21,317 nt of DNA, taken from Caldilineaceae bacterium. Lineage in GTDB: Bacteria > Chloroflexota > Anaerolineae > Caldilineales > Caldilineaceae. The DNA is taken from contig JAPKMW010000145.1 in NCBI GenBank assembly GCA_026645575.1, forward strand, positions 1 through 21,317, given 5' to 3'. Both the position numbers and the translations under genes were made by a program. The notes under the pieces are model-generated. The model saw nothing but the letters and a program-made list of their open reading frames with translations. It searched no databases and was not told the origin of the DNA. Shown piece by piece: positions 1-8,688 of the stretch (within the stretch, counting starts at the first letter, position 1; the number at the start of each line of letters is the position of its first letter).

Positions 1-800
1 GTAAAGCCCAGAAAGTCTTTAGACATAAAATTGCATTTTTACTCATGTGAACACAGAATTCTATTTCTAATTACTTTTTGTGTTTTACTTAGTTTCTCTC
101 CTTGCTAAATTTATGGACAGGCGCTGCTGCCGGCTGGGTAGAGCGAAACCGGCACACGCACATGATCGACAAACTCCCCAGCGCGGGGTGAGATTTCCGT
201 TAACACCACCCACCCTCCGGCTGGAAGCCATCGGTTGTGGATCAGGGGTACACCTTCCTTGCCGCAGCTTGCGGCACTAACGGCGCAAAAACTGCCACCT
301 TGTAAACCGGACTAGCCAAAGGATGGCGCTTTCTACCTCATCTGTTGACGATCTGGTAGATACGCCCTCACAGATGAGGGCAAGAGCAAGTGAGGTGGCA
401 ATGGGAAGGTAACGTGTCTGGCAAAATGCTCCTAGTCTTCTCAGTATACGGCAATGCTGATCGGTCGTACCCGGACGGTTGGCGAGTTTGTCGGCTGGTC
501 AAATGGCGAGTGTGCCAGGGTTGGCCGTTGCTTACGGCCGTAAACCTATCTTTCTGACCAGGCGGGAAACTCGTCAGAGGGCGGAAGGCAGGCAGTCGCG
601 CTTGTTGTATTGTAGGGGTGAAAATGCCAATCATTGCGGTCTACCGATTGTCAATGGCGCGGCCCATTTGATCACAAACTGGTTCGCTATCATGGTCAGA
701 CCCGTATGGAGTATACGCCGACGGGCGGGTGGGTGATCGATGACATCTTTGCCTAGGATGCGCGTCACCTCTGGTTTGCCGGCGCTGGCTATGAGTCTGG
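1..800. other. Gene-poor left edge with AT-rich start and hairpins
   Basis: I see no convincing gene here. By hand count the first 120 bases hold 36 G or C (30%), after which composition turns abruptly GC-rich, so a junction near 120 is possible. The rest carries short perfect hairpins: TGCCGCA/TGCGGCA (260-276), GCCCTC/GAGGGC (364-381) and GGCCGT/ACGGCC (523-539). Open frames on both strands are short, overlap one another and show no recognisable domain. It may be eroded coding sequence or a long intergenic region. Confidence 0.5.
336..381. repeat. Overlapping inverted repeats, mutually exclusive hairpins
   Basis: CCTCATCTGT at 336-345 is perfectly complementary to ACAGATGAGG at 370-379, with a 24-base loop. 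The right arm overlaps a tighter hairpin, GCCCTC (364-369) with GAGGGC (376-381) around ACAGAT. The two cannot form together. No gene follows closely, so an attenuator role is not supported; this may only be a relic. Confidence 0.5.
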
Positions 801-1244
801 TTGGTGGCCAACGGGCAGATCTGGCGGATGTCGTTGCCGGTGGACTTTGTGCTAGCGGTCCAGCCCACGGTCGGGCTATTGACACCTTCACGAACGGGTG
901 ACGGTCAGCTTATGATCGGGCGGCAGGAAGGCTATAGCGGCACCGTTACACTGACTATGATGAATCTGCCGGCAGCGATGACAGTGCAGATCGAACCCAA
1001 TCCCGTTGCCGCGGGGCAAGTTGCTCGCCTGCGTCTGGCGGCAACCTCCGATACACCGCTGGGTACGCATCACGTTGTGATCCAGGGTAATGATCATCGG
1101 ATCACCCATACGGTCACGCTAACCGTGACGATGGTGCCGTGCTGTAAAATCTCTGGTGGTGGTGGTGGGTGGCTGGCGCCGGTGTTAACGTTGATGTTGC
1201 GCTTTCTCGCCCTTTATCTGATCCACCTGGGTTTGATGAAGTCG
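801..1244 (+). pseudogene. Remnant of a secreted Ig-like-domain protein
   Basis: This frame reads as one repeat of the Ig-like type common in bacterial surface proteins. After a short lead (VQPTVGLLTPSRTGDGQL) come GYSGTVTLTMMNLPAAMTVQ, then EPNPVAAGQVARLRL, then TPLGTHHVVIQG and THTVTLTVT. The order of a strand, an 'LPA' turn, 'PNPVAAG' and a 'TPLGTH' turn matches such repeats. A glycine run and a hydrophobic stretch (GGGGGWLAPVLTLMLRFLAL) follow and could be a carboxyl-terminal anchor. The frame has a stop just upstream and no convincing start or ribosome-binding site. It also runs out of frame into the ZIP gene, so the true end is unknown; I stop it before that gene. It is best read as the tail of a decayed gene whose amino-terminal part is gone. 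Confidence 0.5.
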
Positions 1245-1293
1245 TCAACCTGCGCGCCCAGAGCCAGGGATAGAGGAGAAGCGGAAAGCAATC

Positions 1294-2112
1294 ATGAATG
1301 CAGCACAGTGGTTTGCCAATTTACATCCGGTCATGCAAGCCCTCCTGGCAACCAGTTTTACCTGGTTGGTAACGGCGCTAGGGGCGGCGTTAATTTTCGT
1401 CTTTCGCACCGTCAACCGCACCCTCTTCGACAGCATGTTGGGCTTTGCCGCCGGGGTAATGATTGCCGCCAGTTTCTGGTCACTCTTGCTGCCGGCCATC
1501 GAAATGGCGCAGACGAATGGCACACCCGGGTGGCTACCGGCCGGGATTGGCTTTCTCGCTGGCGGCGCCTTTCTCTGGAGCATCGATAAGGTATTGCCAC
1601 ACCTGCATCCGGGCTTGGCGCTGCGCGAAGCCGAGGGCGTCAAAACCGGCTGGCAGCGCTCGGTGCTGCTTGTGTTGGCGATCACCTTGCACAATATACC
1701 CGAAGGGCTGGCCGTAGGGGTGGCTTTTGGTGCCGTCGCCCATCACCTGCCCGCAGCCTCCCTCGCCGGCGCGGTAGCGTTGGCCGTGGGCATTGGCTTG
1801 CAGAACTTCCCAGAAGGATTGGCGGTCTCAGCGCCGCTGCATCGCGAGGGAATGAGTCGCTGGTCGAGCTTTCTCTATGGTCAATCGTCGGCGCTGGTCG
1901 AACCGGTGGCAGGCGTACTGGGCGCGGCGGCCGTGCTATATATGCGCGCGCTGCTCCCTTATGCGTTGGCCTTTGCCGCCGGCGCCATGATCTTTGTCGT
2001 AGTGGAAGAGCTAATTCCCGAATCGCAATTGGGCAAACATACGGACTTGGCCACGCTGGGGACGATGCTCGGCTTTACCACCATGATGTTGCTCGATGTT
2101 GCTTTGGGGTAG
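1294..2112 (+). CDS. ZIP-family divalent metal transporter, GufA type
   Basis: This 272-residue integral membrane protein matches the ZIP (SLC39) family, which moves zinc and related divalent metals, usually into the cytoplasm. The diagnostic metal-site helices are present: HNIPEG at residues 133-138 and QNFPEG at 170-175. The next segment has ALVEPVAG (200-207) in place of a second histidine motif, as in the GufA branch. Hydrophobic segments run through the length with a loop near residues 95-125, giving about eight helices, and the size is normal. The ATG at 1294 is preceded by GAGGAG (1273-1278), spaced rather far at 15 bases, so a slightly different start is possible. It stands alone: remnant sequence lies upstream and a convergent Uma2 fragment downstream. 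The metal cannot be told from sequence. Confidence 0.9.
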   Translation: MNAAQWFANLHPVMQALLATSFTWLVTALGAALIFVFRTVNRTLFDSMLGFAAGVMIAASFWSLLLPAIEMAQTNGTPGWLPAGIGFLAGGAFLWSIDKVLPHLHPGLALREAEGVKTGWQRSVLLVLAITLHNIPEGLAVGVAFGAVAHHLPAASLAGAVALAVGIGLQNFPEGLAVSAPLHREGMSRWSSFLYGQSSALVEPVAGVLGAAAVLYMRALLPYALAFAAGAMIFVVVEELIPESQLGKHTDLATLGTMLGFTTMMLLDVALG

Positions 2113-2194
2113 CTTATAGACGGTCTCACCGCCAGCAGTGATAGACCCAGCAGAATAGTTCAAGCGGAGTTGCGTCAACGTCAATCGTATCCAC

Positions 2195-2434
2195 TTACTC
2201 AAAAATTTCATCAAAAGGTAGTTGCAATCCGATCACAGGATCGACAACTTCACCAACTGTAAAGTTTTGATGGGTATCTAACGCCGAATAGACCGAAACG
2301 ACCGCCGTCAATGGATCAACCAACCAACAAGATTTGACGCCCAGTGTGAAATAAGCCGCAAATTTTTCCAGAATTTCATAAGCACTTTGCTTGGGAGAGA
2401 GGACCTCAATGGCCAGTAAGGGCATTTCAGACAT
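2195..2434 (-). pseudogene. Uma2-family nuclease fragment, amino-terminally truncated
   Basis: The 79 residues match the second half of Uma2 (DUF820) proteins, which have a PD-(D/E)XK nuclease-like fold and are normally about 180-200 residues. The core MPLLAIEVLSPKQ is followed by EILEKFAAYFTLGVKSCWLVDP, a family hallmark, and then the usual short strand-rich tail. The same frame stays open upstream and reads DERCPHFDILKMSEM, which also fits the family, until a TAG near 2496-2498. The missing first half is not visible in the other frames. It is therefore a truncated copy, not just a misplaced start. It faces the ZIP gene tail to tail. Uma2 genes are often multicopy in Chloroflexota and cyanobacteria, so loss of one is unremarkable. 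Confidence 0.8.
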
Positions 2435-2717
2435 TTTTAGGATGTCAAAATGTGGGCATCGTTCATCGTGACGGCGTGGCGCCGTTATTGTATGCTAAGG
2501 AACGCTCTACCGAACCTGACCACATAACTAGCCTCAAAACTCTCTTAGTGGCCGATGTCAGCCTGCTATAAACCGGTACAATGAAGATACACCTTGATCG
2601 CTCTGCCCTGGCGCTGGGAGCGCGTAGGCGCGCTGTTGGCTTGCGAATGACAGGGCGCTTTGTCGATGAACACCCCCAGTCAGTTGGTCCGTTGCGGCGC
2701 AGGCTGGGCCGCAGGGC
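2435..2717. other. Spacer upstream of the stress-protein gene
   Basis: About 280 bases without a convincing gene. The left part is the upstream remainder of the truncated Uma2 frame. A perfect hairpin AGCGCG-TAGG-CGCGCT sits at 2619-2634, in what would be the leader of the next gene. TACAAT (2577-2582) could serve as a -10 element but has no clear -35 partner. A 59-codon frame from 2581 overlaps the stress-protein start and looks spurious. Confidence 0.4.
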
Positions 2718-2723
2718 AAGGAG
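2718..2723 (+). promoter_or_regulatory. Ribosome-binding site deciding the usp start
   Basis: AAGGAG lies 3 bases before the ATG at 2727 and 9 bases before the in-frame ATG at 2733. The second spacing is normal, so 2733 is the better start and residues M-L of the longer reading are probably not translated. Confidence 0.65.
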
Positions 2724-2732
2724 AGGATGCTT

Positions 2733-3635
2733 ATGTTTACCCATTATCACAAAATTCTGATTCCCCTTGATGGCTCACCACTGGCGGAACATGTACTGGA
2801 CCACATCGATTGGCTGGCGACGCCGGCGCAAACCGAGCTATGTTTGGTGAGTGTCATCGAAAGCTGGCGCTATGCCGCGGCCAGCCCAGAATTTGCTTTG
2901 ACTGATTTGATCACGCCGGTGCGTTTGGGGATGCAGGAGTATTTGCAAACGCAGCAAACTAAATTACAGTCCGCCGGCTATCAGGTCGCCACGCATGTTA
3001 TTGAGGGTGACGCCGCTGGCGTCATCCTCAATCTGGTACAAACAGAAGGAATTGATCTGATCGCTATGAGCAGTCATGGCCGTTCCGGCTTTGTGCGCTG
3101 GGCCTTGGGCAGCGTAGCTGAGCGGATCATCCACGGCACTCAGATCCCAGTCTTTTTGGTGCGTGAAACGACCAAGCCGCGCCAGGAGAAACTACAGACC
3201 ATCTTGCTGCCGCTCGATGGTTCAATGACCGCCGAACAAGCCTTACTGGAGGCCCAAGCATTGGCCAAAGCCAACCAGGCGCAAATTCTGTTAGTGCAGG
3301 TGATGCAAAAACTGGATGAAGGTAGCCAACGGCTGCTCTTCAAAGATGAAACCGCCGCCAAAGCGACCTTTACCCAATGGCGAAGCCAGGCCGAACAGTA
3401 TTTGGCCGGGGTGACCGCACGGGTGACCGCCGCCGGCGTCGCCTGCGATTATCGGGTGATGGTCGATGATCCGGATCGCGCCATCTGCGCCATGAGCAAC
3501 CATGCCGATCTGATTGTCATGGGCACCCATGGGCGCAGTGGTCTCTCCCGCTGGGTCTATGGCAGCGTGGCCAATAAGGTCCTGCGCGGCGCCAGTTGCC
3601 CGCTGTTACTGATCCATACTTTGGAGCAAGCCTGA
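2733..3635 (+). CDS. Universal stress protein, two tandem UspA domains
   Basis: About 300 residues hold two UspA (alpha/beta nucleotide-binding) domains. Domain 1 opens with HYHKILIPLDGSPLAEHVL and closes with SSHGRSGFVRWALGSVAERI and a PVFLVR strand. Domain 2 opens with LQTILLPLDGSMTAEQALL and closes with GTHGRSGLSRWVYGSVANKV and CPLLLIH. The second copy keeps the full ATP-binding pattern G-2x-G-9x-G-S; the first has serine at the first glycine. Fused two-domain forms of about 300 residues are a normal class. Such proteins bind ATP and support survival under stress or growth arrest, in the cytosol. The start is set by AAGGAG at 2718. The stop is one base from the mannosidase start, so the two are probably co-translated. 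Confidence 0.92.
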   Translation: MFTHYHKILIPLDGSPLAEHVLDHIDWLATPAQTELCLVSVIESWRYAAASPEFALTDLITPVRLGMQEYLQTQQTKLQSAGYQVATHVIEGDAAGVILNLVQTEGIDLIAMSSHGRSGFVRWALGSVAERIIHGTQIPVFLVRETTKPRQEKLQTILLPLDGSMTAEQALLEAQALAKANQAQILLVQVMQKLDEGSQRLLFKDETAAKATFTQWRSQAEQYLAGVTARVTAAGVACDYRVMVDDPDRAICAMSNHADLIVMGTHGRSGLSRWVYGSVANKVLRGASCPLLLIHTLEQA

Positions 3636-3636
3636 T

Positions 3637-6600
3637 ATGTTAACCCACCATAATCGTTGGACGGCGCCGAAGATCGCCCAACGGCTACACTTAATCGAGG
3701 CGCGGATCTATCGGCAACAGTACGAACTGCCCCCCTTGCAATGGTTGACCTTGCCTGACCCGGCAACCGCGCCCCCCTTAGGCGACGCTGCATCCGGCCA
3801 GGAGTGGCAGACCATTCCCCCCTACAGCTATTGGGGTGGACGGGATCACAACTTCCTGCTGCGCAGTAGCTTCACCGTTCCCCTCCATTGGTCGCACGCG
3901 CAGCCAGCCGCCCTCTACCTGCCGCTGGGCGACGCCGGTGATTTTAGCCATCCCGAAGCGCTGGTCTATATTGATGGCGAAGCCTACGCCGCCTGTGACC
4001 GCCATCACCAGGAGATCCGGTTGCCGGAGCGCTGGTGCGACGGTCAGCCCCATCGCCTGGAACTTCATGGCTGGACCGGGCTGCTCGGCTTTGGCGCATC
4101 GGAGCCGGGCCATCAATTGCTCATGCGACCATGTGCGGTGGTGCAGATCGACACCGCGACGCGTCATTTTGCCGTCACGGCCCGTGTCGCGCTGGGCATT
4201 GCCGAACAGCTTGACGCTAATGAACCGGCCAAGGGGCTGTTGCTCAATGCACTGGACGATGCCTTTAAGCGAGTTGATCTGCGGGAACCGTTGGGCGCCG
4301 CCTTTTACGACTCCATCGCCGCGGCCCAGGCGCAGCTTGACGAAGGCATTGTCAAAGCCGGGGTTGCGTTGCCGGTGGAAATTGTGGCGACCGGTCATGC
4401 CCACATCGACGTGGCCTGGCTGTGGACGTTGGCCCAGACACACCGCAAGGCCGGGCGTACCTTCCACACCGTCCTGCGCTTGATGGAGCAATTCCCCGAC
4501 TACCATTTCACCCAAAGTCAGCCGCAACTCTATGATTATATTCGGCAAGATTACCCGGCGCTCTTTGCCGACATCAAAGAACGAGTGCAAGCGGGGCGTT
4601 GGGAACCGATTGGCGGCATGTGGGTGGAAGCGGATTGCAACCTAAGCGGCTCGGAAGCGCTGGCGCGCCAGTTCGTCTTGGGGCGCAGTTTCTTCCGCCA
4701 ACACTTTGGCGCCAACGCCGAATCGCCGGTGTTGTGGCTGCCCGATGTCTTTGGCTATGCCTGGAACCTACCCCAGTTGATCAAGCTGGCCGGCTTGGAA
4801 TACTTCTTCACCATCAAGATCGGCTGGAGTCAATACAACCGGCTGCCCTATGATAGTTTCTGGTGGCAAGGATTGGATGGCACCAAGGTCTTGACCCACT
4901 TTAGCACCACGCCGGAGAGCGGCAGCGCCTATGCCAGCACCTACAATGCCAACGCCTCGCCCGAACAAGTGGTTGGCACCTGGACCAACTTCAAACAGAA
5001 GGAATTGCAACAGACGCTCTTGATGGCCTTTGGCTATGGCGACGGCGGCGGCGGTCCCACTCGCGAGATGTTGGAGAATATCGACGCGTTGCGGAACTTC
5101 CCCGCTGCGCCACAGATGCGCCAGGATTCGGTCGCCAATTTCTTCCGTAAATTGGAAGCCGAGTCCGGGGAGCGGCTGCCGACCTGGAATGGCGAACTCT
5201 ACCTGGAGCTACACCGTGGCACCTACACGACCCAAAGTCGCAACAAACGGGCCAACCGCAAGAGCGAATTTTTGCTCCACGACGCCGAATTTCTCGCCAG
5301 CTTTGCCCATCTGCTCGAACCGGCCTATCGCTACCCCAGTGAAACGCTACGCAAAGCGTGGGAAGTGGTCTGCCTGAACCAGTTTCACGACATTATCCCC
5401 GGCAGCAGCATTCACCAGGTCTATGTCGATTCACAGCAGCAATATGCCGAGGTGCGGACGCTGGCCGAGGATGCGCGTGCCGATGCCTTGTACACCATTG
5501 CCACCCAGCTTGGGCCGACCGGTCACGCCCTGTTGCTGGTCAACGCCACAGCGTTTACCCGTCACGACCTGGCGTTTTGGCCGAATGCATTGCCGATGAA
5601 TCAGCAGTTGCGCCGCAGTGATGGTTCACTAGCGCTGACCCAAAGCACAACCGACGGCACCTGGATCGACGCTGGTGCGCTGCCGCCCTATAGTGTGACC
5701 ACGTTGCAACTCGTGCCGGCCCCCGCGCCGACGACCTTCTCTACGCTCACTGTCACGCCCGAATTGTTGGAGAATCCCTATGTGCGGGTTGAGCTAAACC
5801 AGGCCGGCAACATCGTGCGCATCTACGACAAGGTCAACGAGCGGGAAGTCTTGCCGGAACAGACCTTTGCCAATCAATTCCAAGCCTTTGAAGATCGTCC
5901 GCTCCATTGGGATGCCTGGGACGTGGATATTTTTTATGAGGATAAGATGTGGGTCGCTGACGCCGCGAGTCGTGTGCTGGTCGTCGAACAGGGGCCGTTG
6001 CGCGCCACCCTGGAAATTCACCGGCGCATTTTGCATAGCGATTATGTCCAGCGCGTTAGCTTGCACCACAACAGCCCTCAGTTGGACATTGACACGACCA
6101 TCGACTGGCGTGAACGGCACATCTTGCTCAAAGTCGCCTTCCCGGTGAAGATCCTGGCGCCGACGGCCACCTATGAAATTCAATGGGGCAATGTGGAGCG
6201 GCCAACCCATCGCAACACGAGTTGGGATTGGGCGCGCTTTGAAACCTGCGCCCACAAGTGGGTTGATCTCAGCGAGGGTGACTATGGTGTCAGTCTACTC
6301 AACGACTGTAAATATGGGCATGACATCAAAGACAACGTCATGCGCATCAGCCTGTTGCGCAGCCCCACCATGCCCGACCCCGAAGCCGATCAGGGCAAGC
6401 AGCGTTTTGCCTACAGCCTCCTGCCGCACGAAGGCCGTTGGGGCGCAGAGACCATCGCCGCTGCCTATGCGCTGAACGACCCGATCCTGGTCTATGAAAC
6501 CATTGGTCATGGCAAGCAGGCGCGCCCGACTGTTCGCTCGCTGCTGGCTGTGGATCAACCCAACATCGTCATCGAGACGGTCAAAGTGGCCGAGGATGGG

Positions 6601-6807
6601 CGCGATCTGATCGTGCGGCTCTATGAATGTCAACGTCGCCGCGGGTCGATCACACTGCGCACCGGCTTCCATCTGGCCGCAGCCTGGCGCACCAATCTGC
6701 TGGAGGAAAAAGAAGCGGCGCTGCCCTGCACCCAGCGGAGTGTCATCTTGCCGGTGCGGCCGTATGAGATTGTCACATTACGGCTGATGGCAGCCGATGG
6801 CGCCTGA
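3637..6807 (+). CDS. Alpha-mannosidase, glycoside hydrolase family 38
   Basis: This 1056-residue enzyme matches bacterial and fungal-type GH38 retaining alpha-mannosidases, which release mannose from alpha-mannosides through a zinc-assisted mechanism. An amino-terminal beta domain (about 1-235) precedes the catalytic barrel. The metal-site motif GHAHIDVAWLW is at 253-263, with H256 and D258 as the expected zinc ligands. WLPDVFGYAW (367-376) carries the probable nucleophile D370. QFHDIIPGSS (582-591) has H584, the expected third metal-site histidine. Beta-sandwich domains complete the length, which is normal for the family. No signal peptide is present, so it acts in the cytosol on imported oligosaccharides. 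It starts one base after the stress-protein stop, with GGAG at 3623-3626 inside that gene as its ribosome site. No sugar transporter is adjacent. Confidence 0.95.
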   Translation: MLTHHNRWTAPKIAQRLHLIEARIYRQQYELPPLQWLTLPDPATAPPLGDAASGQEWQTIPPYSYWGGRDHNFLLRSSFTVPLHWSHAQPAALYLPLGDAGDFSHPEALVYIDGEAYAACDRHHQEIRLPERWCDGQPHRLELHGWTGLLGFGASEPGHQLLMRPCAVVQIDTATRHFAVTARVALGIAEQLDANEPAKGLLLNALDDAFKRVDLREPLGAAFYDSIAAAQAQLDEGIVKAGVALPVEIVATGHAHIDVAWLWTLAQTHRKAGRTFHTVLRLMEQFPDYHFTQSQPQLYDYIRQDYPALFADIKERVQAGRWEPIGGMWVEADCNLSGSEALARQFVLGRSFFRQHFGANAESPVLWLPDVFGYAWNLPQLIKLAGLEYFFTIKIGWSQYNRLPYDSFWWQGLDGTKVLTHFSTTPESGSAYASTYNANASPEQVVGTWTNFKQKELQQTLLMAFGYGDGGGGPTREMLENIDALRNFPAAPQMRQDSVANFFRKLEAESGERLPTWNGELYLELHRGTYTTQSRNKRANRKSEFLLHDAEFLASFAHLLEPAYRYPSETLRKAWEVVCLNQFHDIIPGSSIHQVYVDSQQQYAEVRTLAEDARADALYTIATQLGPTGHALLLVNATAFTRHDLAFWPNALPMNQQLRRSDGSLALTQSTTDGTWIDAGALPPYSVTTLQLVPAPAPTTFSTLTVTPELLENPYVRVELNQAGNIVRIYDKVNEREVLPEQTFANQFQAFEDRPLHWDAWDVDIFYEDKMWVADAASRVLVVEQGPLRATLEIHRRILHSDYVQRVSLHHNSPQLDIDTTIDWRERHILLKVAFPVKILAPTATYEIQWGNVERPTHRNTSWDWARFETCAHKWVDLSEGDYGVSLLNDCKYGHDIKDNVMRISLLRSPTMPDPEADQGKQRFAYSLLPHEGRWGAETIAAAYALNDPILVYETIGHGKQARPTVRSLLAVDQPNIVIETVKVAEDGRDLIVRLYECQRRRGSITLRTGFHLAAAWRTNLLEEKEAALPCTQRSVILPVRPYEIVTLRLMAADGA

Positions 6808-6910
6808 GGTAGGAGTTAGGGTGAAGCATGGTGAACAAGCTAGAGGGTACACTGCTGAGCGCACCGATGAAGAAATATATTAGCTGTCAACAACGATGAG
6901 GAGAGACGCA

Positions 6911-7336
6911 ATGTCAATCATCACAAAAATTGATGTGAAGATCATCACTGGCGACCGTCCCGGCGCTGAAACGGCTGGCCGTGTCTATCTGGGGATCGGC
7001 GGGCGCGAGTTCTGTCTCAGCACGGGGGCGAATGACTTTGCGCGTAACAGCAGATAACGCTTTACCCTGGGGGAAGAGGCCAATGTCAACAACGCCGCCG
7101 ATAATGACCCGCGCACACCCTATGTCCTCCATACCGAGGAGCTGTCCCATTTTCCCGTTTACATACGCCTCGCCCCCGCCGATCCGAACGATCAATGGAA
7201 TCTGGAAGCGGTCGAAGTCCATGTAAACCCGGCGCGCATTGCCGGCGAACGGGATTATGATGCCCTTCACGGCGCTGAACACCTCTGGCTGGGGCCATCG
7301 TCGGGATTGTATTGCTATCTCCACGGGGGTGTTTGA
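6911..7336 (+). pseudogene. PLAT-like domain gene with an in-frame TAA
   Basis: An ATG at 6911, seven bases after GAGGAG (6898-6903), opens a frame of about 141 codons interrupted once, by TAA at 7055-7057 (codon 49). The same frame continues without a shift to TGA at 7334-7336. The first part reads ITKIDVKIITGDRPGAETAG, then VYLGIGGREFCL and NDFARNSR. After the stop come FTLGEEANVNNAADNDPRTP, then FPVYIRLAP, WNLEAVEVHVNP and a closing LWLGPSSGLYCYLHGGV. The 'TGDRPGAETAGRVYLGIGG...WNLEAVEV' layout resembles PLAT/LH2 beta-sandwich domains, which mediate membrane or protein contacts. Coding character is intact on both sides, so the lesion looks recent; CAA to TAA by one transition would explain it. 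Read-through or a sequencing error cannot be excluded. Confidence 0.7.
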
Positions 7337-7455
7337 AGCTAGTAAAGTCTACTTCGCCGGCGCGCCAACACCCGGTTCAGCAACGGGCGGGCGCCAACAG
7401 AAAATGGCATCGGCTGACTGTACGCGCAAGCGATACGCAACGAAAGAGACTTTCC

Positions 7456-8574
7456 ATGCAATCCTTCCCGCAAAAGGCAGGGCGCCTCATGTTGATTATC
7501 CTTTCTATTGTACTGGCCGGCATCTTGATGTTGGTAGCTGTACTGTTGGTCTGGAGCTACCCTGGAAGACCAAAACCCTTCGTCGATCAAAACGGCGCTC
7601 CGCTCCCCAACGCCATTGCCGAAAAGCTTTATCTCACCATCAACGGCGTGGAACAGGGGATGTTTATCAAGGGCAAAGATGTCAACAATCCGCTGCTGCT
7701 GTACCTGCATGGCGGTATGCCTGATTACTTCCTGACCGAAACATACCCGACGGGACTTGAGGATCTTTTCACCGTGGTTTGGTGGGAACAGCGCGGTTCC
7801 GGCATGTCCTACAGCCCTGCCATTCCGCCAGAGACGATGACGCTTGAGCAAATGATCGCCGACACGCTTACGCTAACGAATTATCTGCGCCAACGCTTCG
7901 GGCAAGAAAAGATTTATCTGATGGGCCATTCTGGGGGAACGTTTATTGGCATCCAAGTTGCGGCGCAGGCGCCAGAGTTGTACCACGCGTACATTGGGGT
8001 AGCGCAAATGTCGAATCAACGCCAATCGGAAAAGCTGGCCTATGACTATATGCTCCAGCAATTCAAGGCACAGGGCAATGCCAACATGGTGCGCAAACTG
8101 GAAGCGGCGCCCGTCACCATGACCGGTGGCGTCCCGGACGCCTACCGGCGCTTGCGAGATCCGGCCATGCACACACTGGGGATTGGCACAACCCATGATA
8201 TGAAGTCTGTTATCACCGGTATCTTTTTGCCCTCTTGGCAGAGCCGCGATTACACTTTAGGAGAAAAGCTTGATCTGTGGCGTGGTAAAGCCACCTCTGG
8301 CATCGCCTCCTTGTGGGATGAGATGTTAGCGACCGACCTGAGCGAACAGGTGACAGCGTTCCGCCTGCCGGTTTATTTCTTTTCCGGCATCTATGATTAC
8401 ACCTGCAACCATTCTCTGGCTCAAGCGTATTTTGCCAAAATCCAGGCGCCGGTCAAAGGCTTTTACACCTTTGCCCATTCCGCGCACAGCCCAATCTTTG
8501 AAGAACCGGACAGAACGCGCCAAATTCTGCGGGAGGACGTATTGGTAGGCGCGAATCAGCTTGCCGACCACTGA
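7456..8574 (+). CDS. Membrane-anchored alpha/beta hydrolase, S33 prolyl-aminopeptidase-like
   Basis: This 372-residue protein has one amino-terminal membrane helix (about 12-33) followed by an alpha/beta hydrolase domain. The oxyanion motif HGGMP is at 85-89 and WWEQRGSG at 109-116. The nucleophile elbow is GHSGG with S159. The acid is probably D314 in the segment GIYDY, and the histidine H344 in HSAHSPIFEEP. The W-x-Q-R-G-x-G motif is typical of proline iminopeptidase-like members of peptidase family S33. The anchor suggests a catalytic domain outside the cytoplasmic membrane. I place the start at the ATG at 7456, just before the hydrophobic helix, because the frame upstream has no membrane or domain character. 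The ribosome site is weak. Substrate is unknown: peptidase, esterase or lactonase activity are all possible. Confidence 0.85.
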   Translation: MQSFPQKAGRLMLIILSIVLAGILMLVAVLLVWSYPGRPKPFVDQNGAPLPNAIAEKLYLTINGVEQGMFIKGKDVNNPLLLYLHGGMPDYFLTETYPTGLEDLFTVVWWEQRGSGMSYSPAIPPETMTLEQMIADTLTLTNYLRQRFGQEKIYLMGHSGGTFIGIQVAAQAPELYHAYIGVAQMSNQRQSEKLAYDYMLQQFKAQGNANMVRKLEAAPVTMTGGVPDAYRRLRDPAMHTLGIGTTHDMKSVITGIFLPSWQSRDYTLGEKLDLWRGKATSGIASLWDEMLATDLSEQVTAFRLPVYFFSGIYDYTCNHSLAQAYFAKIQAPVKGFYTFAHSAHSPIFEEPDRTRQILREDVLVGANQLADH

Positions 8575-8688
8575 AGCAAAGTAACTGCTCAGGTGTGTGA
8601 CACTAGTCAAGCGATGGTAGAATTCATGAACTACCCCTGACCAGTGCCGCGCACCTGGGGCTTAGGCGTTACAAGCAAAGGTTGATCT
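8575..8688. other. Spacer before the regulator
   Basis: No gene. GGTAG (8614-8618) and CTACC (8629-8633) form a small dyad around AATTCATGAA that could be an operator, but it is imperfect and I attach little weight to it. AAAGG at 8677-8681 is the probable ribosome site of the next gene. Confidence 0.3.

Noticed and set aside
801..1589. The remnant frame read as one 262-residue protein
   Set aside because: Beyond about 1244 it only shadows the ZIP gene in another frame, and the Ig-like similarity has already ended.
2581..2760. A 59-codon frame (MKIHLDRSALALGARRRAVG...) upstream of the stress protein
   Set aside because: It has no ribosome site, is arginine-rich as expected for out-of-frame GC-rich DNA, and overlaps the real gene start.
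3778..4590. A 270-codon open frame on the minus strand opposite the mannosidase gene
   Set aside because: It is a by-product of the GC-rich codon use of the mannosidase; its product has no recognisable domain, and the + strand gene is certain.
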